From Paraspadella gotoi (lineage: Eukaryota; Chaetognatha): DNA of 64,000 bases. This document shows, piece after piece, positions 10,405 to 21,772 of this stretch. A program made the translations under genes and the position numbers. Each line of letters starts with the position of its first letter. Within the stretch, counting starts at the first letter, position 1. The stretch spans positions 23,304,776 to 23,368,775 of the forward strand of contig CM119265.1 of NCBI GenBank assembly GCA_051294375.1. Direction: 5' to 3'. Under the pieces are notes generated by a model. That model saw only the letters and a list, made by a program, of their open reading frames with translations. It did no database searches and was not told the DNA's origin.

Positions 10405-13400
10405 CGAAAGAAACTCGGAGCGTGTCGGTGGGGACGGTTGCGGACCCTGACGTGCGGCCGCGGTGATCGGGAGAGCAGAGAGGGCATGGCTCCCGACGCC
10501 CTCCGTCGTTTCAAAGGTGTTGAGAGGAGGCGGGGGGTGGTTCGTCGTCATCGTCGGCGCCTCGGTCCGCGTTGTTTCCATCATCGGCGTCTCCACCCGT
10601 TTTACCTCCGTCTTCGTCGCCTCCGTCGTCGTCGAGATGGTCGTCGTCATCGAGATGTTCGTCGTCGTCGTCGAGTAGGTCGTTGTCAGCAAGACAGTCG
10701 TCCCCGTCGAAGCGGTCGTCGGAGTAGTGAGGGGATCGACGAGGATGATGTGTAAGTCATATTCCCATCCCCTCACTGGACAAAAAAATGAAAGAGAAAA
10801 ACAAAAAATAATAAAAAATCGATGAAATAAAGTAGGCCATGGTAATAGGTTTGCAGATGACTAAGAACAAATTCTACCTCTTCTGTTTGTTGTCATGGGA
10901 GAGACGAATCCTCCGGAGCCCCGTCGAGTAGTTGCAAAACTATCGTCGAGATCCCCGGGGGAAGAGGTTGTTTCCCTTCCAAGAAAAATGGGAAATCCGT
11001 CACCAGAGTCTCGACTTCCCGAAAGGTGGGAGAAGGTGGCATGATTGGATGGAGGGGAGCTAATATGGAAGCAGGTGGAGAAGGACCAGGTTGAGAAAGG
11101 CCCTCCACCATCTCTTCGATCCAGGAGTCGGCCTCGGACGACGAGCATGGAGCTGGTTTCGTATCGTCGACCCAGTGAACGAGGGGGGTGGCCAGAGGAG
11201 CGCTCATGGTGGAGGGAGGAGGCGGGTCCTGAGGAAAAAGACAATCGGGGAAGATGCCCTCCGCAGGGGGGAGACTTTCTGGCGGACGAGGGGCCGGGAA
11301 GGTGATTTCCGGAATGGAAGTCTCCGGAACCGGAGTGGTCAAGGAAGACGTTTCCCGAAGGATGAGGTAGATTCGGGGGGGGAGGCGTCCCGAGTGGTGG
11401 AGGACGGAACCGCCACCTCTGAACGAAAGGGTAAGGAAGGTTCTGGGAGAGCAGGAGAGGGAGTGGTCTCACTCTCCTGCCAAACGATCTCTGGCGCGGC
11501 ACGACGTCGTTTCGGGGGACGCAGCTCGGCGGCGACAACTCCGCCCACTGGAGCCCGAGGAGGCGGGTGAAGAGGAGTCTGAATTGAGGTCTGAGTCGGG
11601 AGAGTCGGACCTCAGATCCCTTTCAATTGGGGGTTGATGGAGGTAAGGTCGAGGACAGACCAGGGGGTGGGTAGCGGGCATTTCCATCCCCGGTCCGAAG
11701 AAAATCCCCGGGAGGAAATTGGGAATAATGGTCTCAGCCACCCAGCTCCTGTTTTCCACCAAAGTCCGGGTTGCTGGGGCACATGAGGCGCCACGATGAC
11801 GGAGAAATTGGCGCCGGTTGATTAATGGGGGCGTGGGAGGGCGCGAGACCGGGTCCGGGATGGCGTGAGGCGGTGGTTGGTACCTAGGAGTAAAAGGAAA
11901 GAAATATAAAGATAAAGAAATGGGTAAATTAGAAATAAAACATAAATGAGAGTTCTAAAATAACATACGGGTAAGGAGGATCCTCCGAGTGGAAGATAGT
12001 GCTGGGCTCCACTATCTCGAAGGTGCCACAGAGGAAAGGCGGAGCGTTGAGAGGCCGAGGGGAGCGGGGAGTCATCATGGCGGTACCCCGAGATCCAAGG
12101 GGAACCGCCGAAGATCCACTGTTCCCACCGGACTTGACGCTCGGCCTCCGCCAGAAACTGACGATGAGGGTGAAGGAGCCGAACGACCAAGGCTCCGCAC
12201 CATGAATGTTGGGAGCGCCGGGGAAGCACTCCCACGTAGTTCCCCGGGACTCAGATGCAACCCCGCAGATCCTCTGTGGCCCCGACAGGGGGATCACGGT
12301 CGACTCGCCACCCCATGTGGGGAAAACAAGGGCAGCTGCGTCAACGGCCGGGTAGCTGAACAAGAAGGAAGGAAATCGAAATGAAAGAGTTGAGTCCAAA
12401 ACAAAATATAATTTTAATTTGAGACCAAAATAAAATATAATTTTAATTTGAGTCCAGAACAAAATATTAGTTTAATTCGAGTTCAAAGTGGAATATAAGT
12501 TTAATTAGTTATTTTATTGTTTTGTCGAATGTTGTGTTTTAAACAAAATATTAAGAGAAGCTTACCACAGTTCCAAAACAGTGTCGTGCGGAGGTATATA
12601 GAACCCTGGGGGGATCCCCGCACTCCGAGGTGTGCATTTCCTCTATGACAAATAGAGGAGGATCGGCGCACTGGCAGGTTCGTCTTTCTCGGCCGGCGAA
12701 GACGAAGACGCCGCCGCCTAGGGTCAGGCGGCGCGTGAGACGCAGCTCGAGAGTCAGGACCTCCGTGTGAAGCCGAGGAGTGTAGGGAGCCAGGAGAGCG
12801 ATGGGTGTGGGCCGGACGAAACTCGAGAAAATGAGAGACAGGACCCAGCGGAGTTGGTTGGAGTCTTGAATCTCGACGGGCGTTGCTGAGAGGCCGTTGG
12901 GAAGGAGTGCCGGCGGCCGAGGGGACAAAACCTCTGGAACAGCCAGAGGAGCCCCATCCTCGTCGAAGGCTTGGATAGCCAAGCCACCGACGAAAATGTA
13001 CTCCGTGGGCCCCGCACGACGAACTAAGAAAGCAGAAGAAAAATTGGGAACATTTAAAAGAAAGGAAAAAACCAAAAGAACATCAAAAAGAAAATCAGAA
13101 ATAAAATAAGCACCGAAGTAACCCAGTATTGTATAAATACAAGTAAAAAAGGCTATAAACAGGACCGAATTCCTCAAAATAAATGTATGTACAATTATAA
13201 CCCGAATGGATAATGGATATTCCTATTTTTAGACGTAAAACATATTATCAAATAGTTATTTTTATGTGACATAATAATCTCTTTGTTTAGAATAATAGTT
13301 AATAAAGGAGAGTTTTCTCCAAAAAGGATTTCTCGAGCATTTCGTCTTTTAATCAATTTGTCTTAATTAATTATTAGTTATTAATTATTAATTATTGATT

Positions 13401-13675
13401 AATCATTTCGTCTTTTAATCAATTTTAACCTAAATGTTGTACCGTTCTTATTATTATGGTAGTTATCCAAACCTTGCCAAGTTTCTAAACTGGTATGGAA
13501 ATTATTATTAGAATTACTGTTGTCACAACAAACTTAATAGCCCACGATATCCTAATCCTTATGTTATATTTGTTAACACGCCCTTACTACATTTATTGTA
13601 ATACTGTAGTTGACACCTATAAATGTACTGTACTTACATGAGTAGGATCCCAAAAAAGGCAAGGAGCAAAGCCAT
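10405..13675 (-). pseudogene. Retroelement antisense gene, copy A (frameshifted)
   Basis: Exons on the minus strand are: 1, 13,675-13,638 (ATG, MALLLAFFGILL, donor GTAAGT); 2, 13,023-12,566; 3, 12,355-11,969; 4, 11,883-10,878; 5, 10,775-10,405. Exon 1 is a hydrophobic signal-peptide core. Exon 2 has YIFVGGLAIQAFDEDGAP and CADPPLFVIEEMHTSECG. Exon 4 is Pro/Ser-rich and ends GAPEDSSLP-stop, where TGA overlaps an ATG at 10,893-10,896. Exon 5 codes VRGWEYDLHIILVDPLTTP and then a Thr-rich, mucin-like tract. Compared with the other copies it has a 2-base loss near the start of exon 2 and frame changes in exons 3 and 4. No database family was recognised. Confidence 0.65.
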
Positions 13676-13947
13676 GGTTGAGGGTAGGGTATCGAGAGAA
13701 AATAATTGAAAAAAACTTATGGGTAAAAGATTTGGCGTCGAGAAAAAATTGAAATGAGTGAGAGTGATCTTACCGTCCTTTAAATAGGTGGCATCTCCCC
13801 CGATCGATCTTTCAATAAAGCTAACTTGGGTGGCCAGGTTGAAACAAATGAGGTGAGATACGTCAATTTGACGACGTCGTAATGAGGCGATGAAATCGGG
13901 AACCCTTTCTCAGCTGAGGAACAGCAGTTTTTCTTTGTGGGGGAGGG
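13676..13947 (-). promoter_or_regulatory. Antisense-gene promoter and polypurine tract, copy A
   Basis: On the minus strand TATTTAAA (13,786-13,779) sits about 105 bp before the ATG. On the plus strand the same segment ends in GGGGGAGGG (13,939-13,947) directly against the LTR start, the polypurine tract expected just before a 3' LTR. The segment is nearly identical at 17,343-17,531 and 51,165-51,349, and degraded at 29,228-29,418. Confidence 0.7.
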
Positions 13948-14377
13948 TGTAACGGATTGAGAGAGAGAGGGAGTTTCCATACAAGGGGGATGGAGATAAA
14001 AGGAGGAAGGCGGAACGCCAACCGTGCGGCGATTCTCCGAGAATCGCTCGCTGCTTTTTCCGAGAATCGCCTTTCTCCGAAAACTGTAAAGTTCGGAGAA
14101 AGGAGAGGGAGATAAGAGAGCACAAGGGAAATAGAAAGAGGAGAAGATATAAAAGTCAAGGAAAGGAAGCGACACACACAGAGAGAGAGGAAAGACGTAA
14201 AAGAGACGTGAGAAATAGACCACCGTGCTCTACAAAATTTTTTAATGTTTTTATCTACTTGTAATAAAAGAATAAACAAATAAACTCAAAACTACCTTCT
14301 TCTTTCTAAAAACTTTCACGTTAAAGCCAAACGGTTCACGCCGAGCTAGCGAGTTGTTTGTAGCGTTAGATGCTACA
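13948..14377 (+). mobile_element. 3' LTR of element A (LTR-2)
   Basis: TGTAACGGATTGAG to GATGCTACA, 430 bp, preceded by the polypurine tract. The bases that follow (GTAAAG) belong to an 83-bp unrelated stretch before truncated copy B, so no target duplication can be paired in this window. Confidence 0.85.
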
Positions 14378-15723
14378 GTAAAGACGAATTGTACCTATGT
14401 TAGGATTACGACGTCGGATTTTCGTGTGGCCCGTGGGAGTCGGATGGGGCCACGTTGAGGGGGTGGCCAACGGAGCGCTCATGGTGGAGGGAGGAGGCGG
14501 GAGATCTTGAGGAAAAAGAAAATCGGGGAAAATGCCCTCTGCAGGGGGGAGACTTTCCGGTGGACGAGGGGCTGGGAAGGTGATTTCCGGAATGGAAGTC
14601 TCTGGAACCGGAGGGGTCGAGGATGACGTGTCCCTAAGGATGAGGTAGATTCGGGGGGAGGCGTCCTGAGTAGTGGAAGAGGAAGGAGCCGCCACCTCCA
14701 GATGAGAGGGTAAGGGGGGTTCTGGGAGAGCAGGAGAGGGAGTGATCTCACTCTCCTGCCAAACGATCTCGGGCGCGACACGTCGTTTCGGGGGGTTTTG
14801 GAAGAATGTTTCTTTGGGGGACGAAACTCGGCGGCGACAGCCCCGCCCGCTGGAGTCCGTGGAGGCGGGGGAAGAGGAGTCCGAGTTGAGGTCCGAATCG
14901 GGAGAGTTGGACCTCAGATCCCTTTCCATTAAAGGTTGATGAAGATAAGGTCGAGGACAGACCAGGGGATGGGTAGCGGGCATCTCCATCCCTGGTCCAA
15001 AGAAAATCCCCGGGAGGAAATTGGGGTTAATGGTCTCAGCCACCCAGCTCCTATTCTCAACCAAAGTCCGGGTAGCCGGGGCACATGCGGCGCCACGGTG
15101 AAGGAGGAATTGGCGCCGGTTGTCTAGTGGGGGCGTGGGAGGGCGTGAGACCGGGTCTGGGACGGCGTTAGAAGGTGGTTGGTACCTAGGAGTAAAAGAA
15201 AAGAAATATAAAGAAAAAGAAATGGGTAAATTATAAACAAAACATAAATGATGAGAATTCTGAAGTAACATACGGGTAAGGGGGGTCCTCCGAGTGGAAG
15301 ATAGTGCTTGGCTCCACTATCTCGAAGGTGCCACGTCGAGGAAAGGGGGAGCGTTGAGAGGCCGAGGGGAGTGGGGAATCATCATGGCGGTACCCCGAGA
15401 TCCAGGGGGAGCCACCGAAGATCCACTGCTCCCACCGGACTTGACGCTCGGCCTCCGCCGGAAACTGACGGCGAGGGTGAAGGAGCCGAACGACCAGGGC
15501 TCCGCACCATGAATGCTGGGAGCGCCGGGGAAGCAATCCCACGTAGTTTCCGGGAACTCCGATGCAGCCCCGCAGATCCTCGGTAGCCCCGACGGGGGGA
15601 TCCCGGTCGACGCGCCACCCCATGTGGGGAAAACAAGGGCAGCTGCGTCGACGCCCGGGTAGCTGAACAAGTAGGAAGGAAATCAAAATGGAAAAGTAGA
15701 GTATAGGACAAAATATAATTTTA

Positions 15724-16152
15724 TGTAACAGATTGAGAGAGAGAGGGAGTTCCAAAAGGNNNNNNNNNNNNNNNNNNNNNNNNNTAGCGAACGGAGATGG
15801 AAAGAAGGAAAAGGCGGGACGCCAGCCGCGTCGCGCGAGAGTCGCTCGTCCCCGCTTTTCGGACGAAAAAGGAGAAGGAGATAGAGACAGGGAAATAGAA
15901 GGAGGAGAAGATATAAAAGGTGAAGAAAAAGGAGAGCGGCAGAAAGTAGAGTAAGAGGAAGTAAGCAGTAAAGAGAAGAAAAGTCGTATACCACCCTGCT
16001 GTAAAAATCTTCATTTTTTTGTATTATCTACTTGAAATAAAAGAATAAACAAATAAACTCAAAACTACCTTCTTTCTTCTAAAAAACTTTTCACGTTGGA
16101 ACAAACGGTTCACTTCGAGCTAGCGAGTTGTTTTGTAGCGTTAGATGCTACA
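15724..16152 (+). mobile_element. 5' LTR (LTR-3)
   Basis: TGTAACAG to GATGCTACA. Unlike the 3' LTRs it has no polypurine tract before it but AT-rich intron sequence ending in TTTA, as expected for a 5' LTR. Bases 15,760-15,784 are N. Confidence 0.9.
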
Positions 16153-16157
16153 AAAAT

Positions 16158-16175
16158 TGGCGACCTTGCCAGGAT
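16158..16175 (+). promoter_or_regulatory. Primer-binding site
   Basis: TGGCGACCTTGCC begins five bases after the LTR end. A TGG start just inside the 5' LTR is the usual match to a tRNA 3' CCA. TGGCGACC resembles tRNA-Arg-type sites of some insect gypsy elements, recalled rather than checked. Confidence 0.65.
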
Positions 16176-16299
16176 CGTGGCGAACGCAACTCGCACTCTG
16201 GCTCCTGAGGAGACCGGCCTTACTCTACGCTTCCATCATTAAACTCCATCCTCGTTCTTTTGGAGATCTTTCTGGCGGGTCTGCTAATTCCGATATGCA

Positions 16300-17340
16300 G
16301 AAGAATCGCCAGAACCCCCAGTTTCCTGGGAATTCGCCTTTGTTGAGACACCGACATTGGAACCCACACCAGTCCCCGGCCGCCGGGAATCCATCAGCTC
16401 CTGCCGACCCCGCCACACCCACAGGAGCGGATCGTGAGAGAGAGGAGCCATCATCCTGGCTTCTCCACTCCCCGACGTCGTTCCCCTCACCCGTGCGCTC
16501 CTACCTCACCATCCGGAGACCAAGGGGAACTGTCTGTCCGCGGCCTATTACCAGGCTTTCACTGTTAGTCGGAGACTTGGTTACGCGACAGGAGAGCTTC
16601 AGCCAACAAATGGGAGTGGTGATGGAGGAACTCAACAACAACAATCATTCTGAGGTGAGCGAGAGAGGTGTTGGATGGAGGAGTTGGTTGATGAAGTGAC
16701 ATGCCTGCGCCGGCGAGCAACCCGACTGGAGCCGCGCGAGAGTGAGGAGGACGGAGCGGTGTTGGAGGAGCGTCGGCAGCCAAGGTTGCTCAGGACAGCC
16801 AGTGACCGCTGTGCAGGTTCAGTCGCCGCTGGAGGGAGCAGTACAAACCCTTCGTCTCACTGCGCCGCGTAAAACCCTGACTTTCCTCGTTATACTGATG
16901 GAGATTCCATTCGCTGCCTTCTCAGCAGCGTTTGAGGGTGAGGCACAGGCTTGTGAGGTTCCACGGAAAAACTGGAGAGCAAAGTTCGTCGCTCTCTTGA
17001 AGGGATCGGCCTCGACCCTGCCGCTAAACTTCGTTATCAGAGGAACCGTCATCAACGTACGAGGACGTGCGCGACCATCTTGTCAGACTTTGGAGCGAGA
17101 GCAGGATGTGCGCACGCTATCGACTGTTGGAACGCCTCCAAGGAGGAAGGTGAGGGCCTTACAGCTTTTCGCTGTCAGGCTGAGAAACTTGACCGTTTTA
17201 AAGCGTACGGTCAGGAATACACCAGCCGACAGATAGAGGACAAGGCCCTGGAGATTTTTCTTGAACAAATCTCAAAGGGGAGCTTGCGACAAATGCGGTT
17301 GAGATTTCCCAAACAGCTGGGACGAGGCTGTAAGATTGCA
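16300..17340 (+). pseudogene. Ty3/gypsy gag, frameshifted
   Basis: A Pro-rich N-terminal part (SPAAGNPSAPADPATPTGAD) leads to MGVVMEELN and then, across frame changes, EGEAQACEVPRKNWRAKFVA and LLKGSA. The EVPRKxWRxKFVALLKG block is shared with the minus-strand gag at 20.1-21.1 kb (EMPRKVWRGKFVALLKG), which supports a capsid-type gag. It is not translatable as one frame. Confidence 0.7.
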
Positions 17341-17342
17341 AT

Positions 17343-17531
17343 TAAAGTGATCTTACCGTCCTTTAAATAGGTGGCATCTCCCCTGATCGATCTTTCAATA
17401 AAGTTAACTTGGGTGGCCAGGTTGAAACAAATGAGGTGAGATGCGTCAATTTGACGACGTCATAATGAAGCGATGAAATCGGGAACCCTTTCTCGGCTGA
17501 GGAACAGCTGTTTTTTCTTTGTGGGGGAGGG
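17343..17531 (-). promoter_or_regulatory. Antisense promoter segment without its gene
   Basis: Nearly identical to the promoter segments of copies A and D1, with TATTTAAA at 17,369-17,362 and GGGGGAGGG at 17,523-17,531 abutting the 3' LTR. It joins gag remnant sequence at about 17,340. Confidence 0.85.
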
Positions 17532-17953
17532 TGTAACGGATTGAGAGAGAGAGGGAGTTCCACAAGGGGGGACGGAGATAAAAGGAGGAAGGCGGGACGC
17601 CAACCGCGCGGCGATTCTCCAAGAATCGCTCGCCGCATTTTCCGAGAATCGCCTTTCTCCGCGAACTGCAATTCTCGGAGAAAGGAGAAGGAGATAAAGA
17701 CAGGGAAATAGAAAGAGGAGAAGATATAAAAGTCAAGGAGGAAAGGAAGCGACACAGTGAGAGGAAAAAGACGTAAGAGAGGCATGAAAAATAGACCATC
17801 ATGCTGTACAAAATTTTTTAATGTTTTATCTACTTGTAACCAAAGAATAAATAAATAAACTCAAAACTACCTTCTTTCTTCTAAAAACTTTTCACGTTGG
17901 AACCAAACGGTTCACTTCGAGCTAGCGAGTTGTTTGTAGCGTTAGATGCTACA
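17532..17953 (+). mobile_element. 3' LTR (LTR-4)
   Basis: TGTAACGG to GATGCTACA, 422 bp, with the polypurine tract on the left and TTTA on the right. Confidence 0.9.
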
Positions 17954-19321
17954 TTTAATTTGAGTCCAGGACAGAATATAATTTTAATCCAGGACAAAAT
18001 ATAATTTTAATTTGAGTCCAGAACAAAATATTGGTTTAAATCGAGTTCAAAATGAAATATAAGTTTAACGAGTTATTTTATTGTTAATCGAATGTTGTGT
18101 TTTAAACAAAATATTAAGAAAAGCTTACCACAGTTCCGAAGCGGTGTCGTGCGGAAGTGTATAACACCCTGGGGGGATCCCCGCACTCCGAGGTGTGCAT
18201 CTCCTCTATAACGAATAGAGGAGGATCGGCGCACCGGCAGGTTCGTCTCTCGAGCGGCGAAGACCCCGCCGCCTAGAGTCAAGCGGCGCGTGAGATGTAG
18301 CTCGAGAGTCAGGACCTCCGTGTGAAGCCAAAAAGTGTAGGGAGCCAGGAGAGCGGCGGGTGTAGGCCGGACGAAGTTCGAAAAAATGAGGGACAGGACC
18401 CAGCGGAGTTGGTTGGGGTCCTGGATCTCGATGGGCATTGCCGAGAGGCCATTGGGAAGGAGTGCCGGCGGCCGAGGTGACAAAACCTCTGGAATGGCCA
18501 GAGGAGCCCCATTCTCGTCGAAGGCTCGGATGGCCAGGCCCCCGACGAAAATGTACTCTCTATGAGCCCCGCACGACGAACTAAGGAAGCAGAAGGAAAA
18601 TGGGGGAACATTTAAAAGAAAGGAAAAAACCAAAAGAACATCGAAGAGAAAATTAGAAATAAAATAAGCACCGAGGTAACCCAGTATTGTATAAATACAA
18701 ATAAAAAGGCTATAAAAAAAAAAAAACCGAATTCCTTAAAAATAAATGTTGTATGTACAATTATAACCCGAATGAATAATCAAAATTATTCCTAATTTTA
18801 GACGTAAAACATATTATTCAATAGTTATTTGTTATGTGACATAATAATCTCTTTGTTTAGAAAAATAGTTTTCTCCAGAAAAGGATTTCTCGAGCATTCC
18901 GTCTGTTGATCAATTTGTCTTGATTAATTGTTAATTATTAATTATTGATTATTGATTGATCATTTCGTCTCTTAATCAATTTCAACCTAAATGTTGTACC
19001 GTCATTATTATTATATTAGTTATCTAAACCTTGCCAAGTTTTTAAACTGGTACGGAAATTATTATTACTGTTGTCACAACAAACTTAATAGCCCACAATA
19101 TCCAAATTCTTATGTTATATTTGTTAACACGCCCTTACTACATTTATTGTAATACTGTAATTGACACCTATGAATGTACTGTACTTACATGAGTAAGATT
19201 CCGAGAAGGGCCAGGAGCAAAGCCATGGTAGGGTACCGAGAGGAAAATAATTGATAAATTTGTGAGTAGAAAATTTGGTGTCGAGAAAAAATGGAAATGA
19301 GTGAAAGTGATCTTACCGTCC

Positions 19322-19334
19322 TTTAAATAGGTGG
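19322..19334 (-). promoter_or_regulatory. Antisense promoter of copy B, cut by a gap
   Basis: TATTTAAA (19,329-19,322) lies about 100 bp before the ATG of copy B. The rest of the segment and the expected LTR fall in the N gap. Confidence 0.6.
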
Positions 19335-20125
19335 NNNNNNNNNNNNNNNNNNNNNNNNNNNNNNNNNNNNNNNNNNNNNNNNNNNNNNNNNNNNNNNNNN
19401 NNNNNNNNNNNNNNNNNNNNNNNNNNNNNNNNNNNNNNNNNNNNNNNNNNNNNNNNNNNNNNNNNNNNNNNNNNNNNNNNNNNNNNNNNNNNNNNNNNNN
19501 NNNNNNNNNNNNNNNNNNNNNNNNNNNNNNNNNNNNNNNNNNNNNNNNNNNNNNNNNNNNNNNNNNNNNNNNNNNNNNNNNNNNNNNNNNNNNNNNNNNN
19601 NNNNNNNNNNNNNNNNNNNNNNNNNNNNNNNNNNNNNNNNNNNNNNNNNNNNNNNNNNNNNNNNNNNNNNNNNNNNNNNNNNNNNNNNNNNNNNNNNNNN
19701 NNNNNNNNNNNNNNNNNNNNNNNNNNNNNNNNNNNNNNNNNNNNNNNNNNNNNNNNNNNNNNNNNNNNNNNNNNNNNNNNNNNNNNNNNNNNNNNNNNNN
19801 NNNNNNNNNNNNNNNNNNNNNNNNNNNNNNNNNNNNNNNNNNNNNNNNNNNNNNNNNNNNNNNNNNNNNNNNNNNNNNNNNNNNNNNNNNNNNNNNNNNN
19901 NNNNNNNNNNNNNNNNNNNNNNNNNNNNNNNNNNNNNNNNNNNNNNNNNNNNNNNNNNNNNNNNNNNNNNNNNNNNNNNNNNNNNNNNNNNNNNNNNNNN
20001 NNNNNNNNNNNNNNNNNNNNNNNNNNNNNNNNNNNNNNNNNNNNNNNNNNNNNNNNNNNNNNNNNNNNNNNNNNNNNNNNNNNNNNNNNNNNNNNNNNNN
20101 NNNNNNNNNNNNNNNNNNNNNNNNN
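19335..20125. other. Assembly gap (N)
   Basis: 791 unresolved bases. By comparison with copies A and D1 the gap should hold the rest of copy B's promoter segment and its 3' LTR. Confidence 1.
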
Positions 20126-21239
20126 TTTGCGAATTGTCGTACTCACGTCCATAGGCGCGAACGGCAAGTGTTTGGAGACGGGCGGCATACATGAGCATAG
20201 TTTCTTCCTTCTTCTTAACCGCGCTCTCCAGCTCATGACGAGCTGCTTCATCTAGCGAAGTTTCCAACCAGTCGAAGAGATGGTCACGCACCTCGTTGTA
20301 TGTAGCGTCCATTCCCGCGGCCTTCCTCGCTTGGATGAAGTTGGTAGCCATTGTGCGCAGAACTCCTTTTAGTAGTGCTACAAACTTCCCCCGCCAAACT
20401 TTGCGTGGCATCTCACTAGTCATCACCTCCTCTTCAAAGGCAAAGGCGAAGCTCCTCAAGGAATCGCCATCCTCGTACTTTGGAAAAGTTGGTCGGAGCG
20501 GCGCTCGTATGGTGAAGCGGCCCAGACGACTCCCCACAGGAACGACGACGGACTCCACATCGTCGGCTGCGGCGGCGGCGGCTGCCGTCGCTATTGGTGT
20601 ACGCACGGAAGTGATCGTAGTCGTAGCGGCCGTACTCGTCGTGGGCGTCGTTGTGGTGGGCGCGTCGATCTCGTCGTGACCGACGGCGTCGGCCTCGTCG
20701 TAGCCGGATTCGTCGGATCCGGAAACAAGCGCGGAAGAGGGAGGAGAGAGCTTAACGGCCACAATCGGCGGAACTGAGGCCGGTGGACGCGGAAATGGCG
20801 GCGCGGGCGGCATAACGGTCGCCGCCGGCGACGCCGGAAATGATGCTGAAAACGTCGACGAGACGGACGGTGCTCGCTCGGGCGGCGAAAAGGTGACCGT
20901 CGGAACCGAAATATGAGGCGGAGCGAGATTCTCCTCTTTAGACAAAAGTACCTGCATCGTAGCGGCAACTTGCGCCTGTTGTTGTTGCATCTGTATCATC
21001 TGGCTCATCATTTGCCCGAGAAGAGTCATCATCGTCTCTGCGGTCGCTGGCGGCAATTGAGTCGGAGGCGGTGGCGGGGACGGCGAATCCGTCGACGACG
21101 GAGTTTCCGCCCCTGGTGGTTTCGGTTCCGGTTCCATGTCGTCGATGACGTCGGCGTGCACGAAAAACGATAATGGCGATGACGAAGGCGATTTGCGCCA
21201 CAAGGGTGAGGGCGCTGAAGCTTGTAGAAGTCGGGTCAA
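20126..21239 (-). CDS. Ty3/gypsy-like Gag, partial
   Basis: One open frame runs from 21,239 (a better start may be the Met at 21,137, MEPEPKPPGAE) into the N gap at 20,125. In order it has a Pro-rich N-terminus, a Met/Gln-rich helix (MSQMIQMQQQQAQVAATMQV), more Pro/Ser-rich linker, a Thr/Ala-rich stretch, and a capsid-like region with PTFPKYEDGDSLRSFAFAFE, EMPRKVWRGKFVALLKG, EVRDHLFDWLETSLDEAARH and ETMLMYAARLQTLAVRAYG. The last blocks are typical of gypsy gag (retrotrans_gag). It is read away from the neighbouring plus-strand elements, so it belongs to a separate insertion. A broken paralogue lies at 52.7-53.5 kb. Confidence 0.8.
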
Positions 21240-21242
21240 TAT

Positions 21243-21772
21243 GATGGCAGAAATAGTTTATTTCATTACAAGTGTTAAAGAACACTTCACAAAATTATAT
21301 GAAGGCAAAAATAGTGGAGACTAGAAATAATTATTATAAGGTTCTCTCTGATGCTTCAGAGTTATTGCTTTTATATCTTTGCTCATGTGGAGGGGGTCGA
21401 GAATCGCCCAAGTCTCCCGATTGGCGGACGGTCGCGTCAGAGACGCGGCCGTCCCCCAATCAGCTCCTTACATGTTGTCCGACGCGCGGCAACGCCTCTC
21501 TCAAAGTCCACATTTTTGTACGTCATCGACAACAACGACAACAAGAATCCTGCCGCCTTTCTTACTTTCAATTTTATGGTCTTAAACGTCAAGATGCTAA
21601 GAGAGAGAGAGAGAGAGACAGAAAATAGTAAATGGAGAGATATTTTTAGAGAGAGTGGTTATATCCGGGATGTACGTGAGCGACTGAGAATTTCGAAGAC
21701 GAGGGAGAAGAAAGCGAGAAGACGAAGGGGAGGACGGAGACGAGACAGAGGCCTATTCCTTATATTTGACTT
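21243..21772. mobile_element. LTR-like repeat, family 2
   Basis: Homologous to 61,089-61,665, with shared blocks aagtgttaaagaaca, agggggtcgagaat, acgcggccgtc, caaagtccacatt and gcgagaagacga. It lies directly upstream of the minus-strand gag and may be its LTR. Its left edge begins TGGCAG; on the right it runs into the 3' end of the first LTR family. Confidence 0.55.

Larger units (their letters stand above)
15724..17953 (+). mobile_element. Short non-autonomous LTR element inside copy B's intron
   Basis: It has a 5' LTR (15,724-16,152, with a 25-N gap), a primer-binding site, a gag remnant to about 17,340, the antisense-gene promoter segment (17,343-17,531) and a 3' LTR (17,532-17,953). Both edges carry TTTA. 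The uninterrupted site survives in copy A's intron near 12,405-12,420, which confirms the 4-bp target duplication. All of pol and all antisense exons are missing; only the promoter segment and polypurine tract remain between gag and the 3' LTR. Confidence 0.9.
14460..19226 (-). pseudogene. Retroelement antisense gene, copy B (5' half)
   Basis: Exon 1 is 19,226-19,189 (MALLLALLGILL), exon 2 is 18,580-18,129, exon 3 is 15,662-15,274 and exon 4 runs from 15,185 and is cut off at about 14,460. Exon 1 plus exon 2 gives a clean secretion signal, with cleavage expected near SSCGA. Exon 3 is intact (389 nt, phase 0 in, phase 2 out) and carries CPCFPHMGWRVDRDPPVG, SWCGALVVRLLHP and RWEQWIFGGSPWISGYRHDD. 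Exon 4 begins YQPPSNAVPDPVSRPPTPP and is Pro/Ser-rich. Exon 2 has a frame change in its 3' part (GVFAARETN against GVFVTRERQTC in D2). A second retroelement is inserted in the intron between exons 2 and 3, and the last exons are missing. Confidence 0.65.

Noticed and set aside
10438-12384. Long plus-strand Arg-rich frames opposite the antisense gene
   Set aside because: GC-rich antisense shadows. Splice sites, phases and the signal peptide all support the minus strand.
12566-13023. Possibility that the antisense gene is an ordinary host tandem gene family
   Set aside because: Not excluded, but disfavoured: its promoter segment is found alone inside an LTR element with target duplications, and integrase lies at the 3' side of copies C and D.
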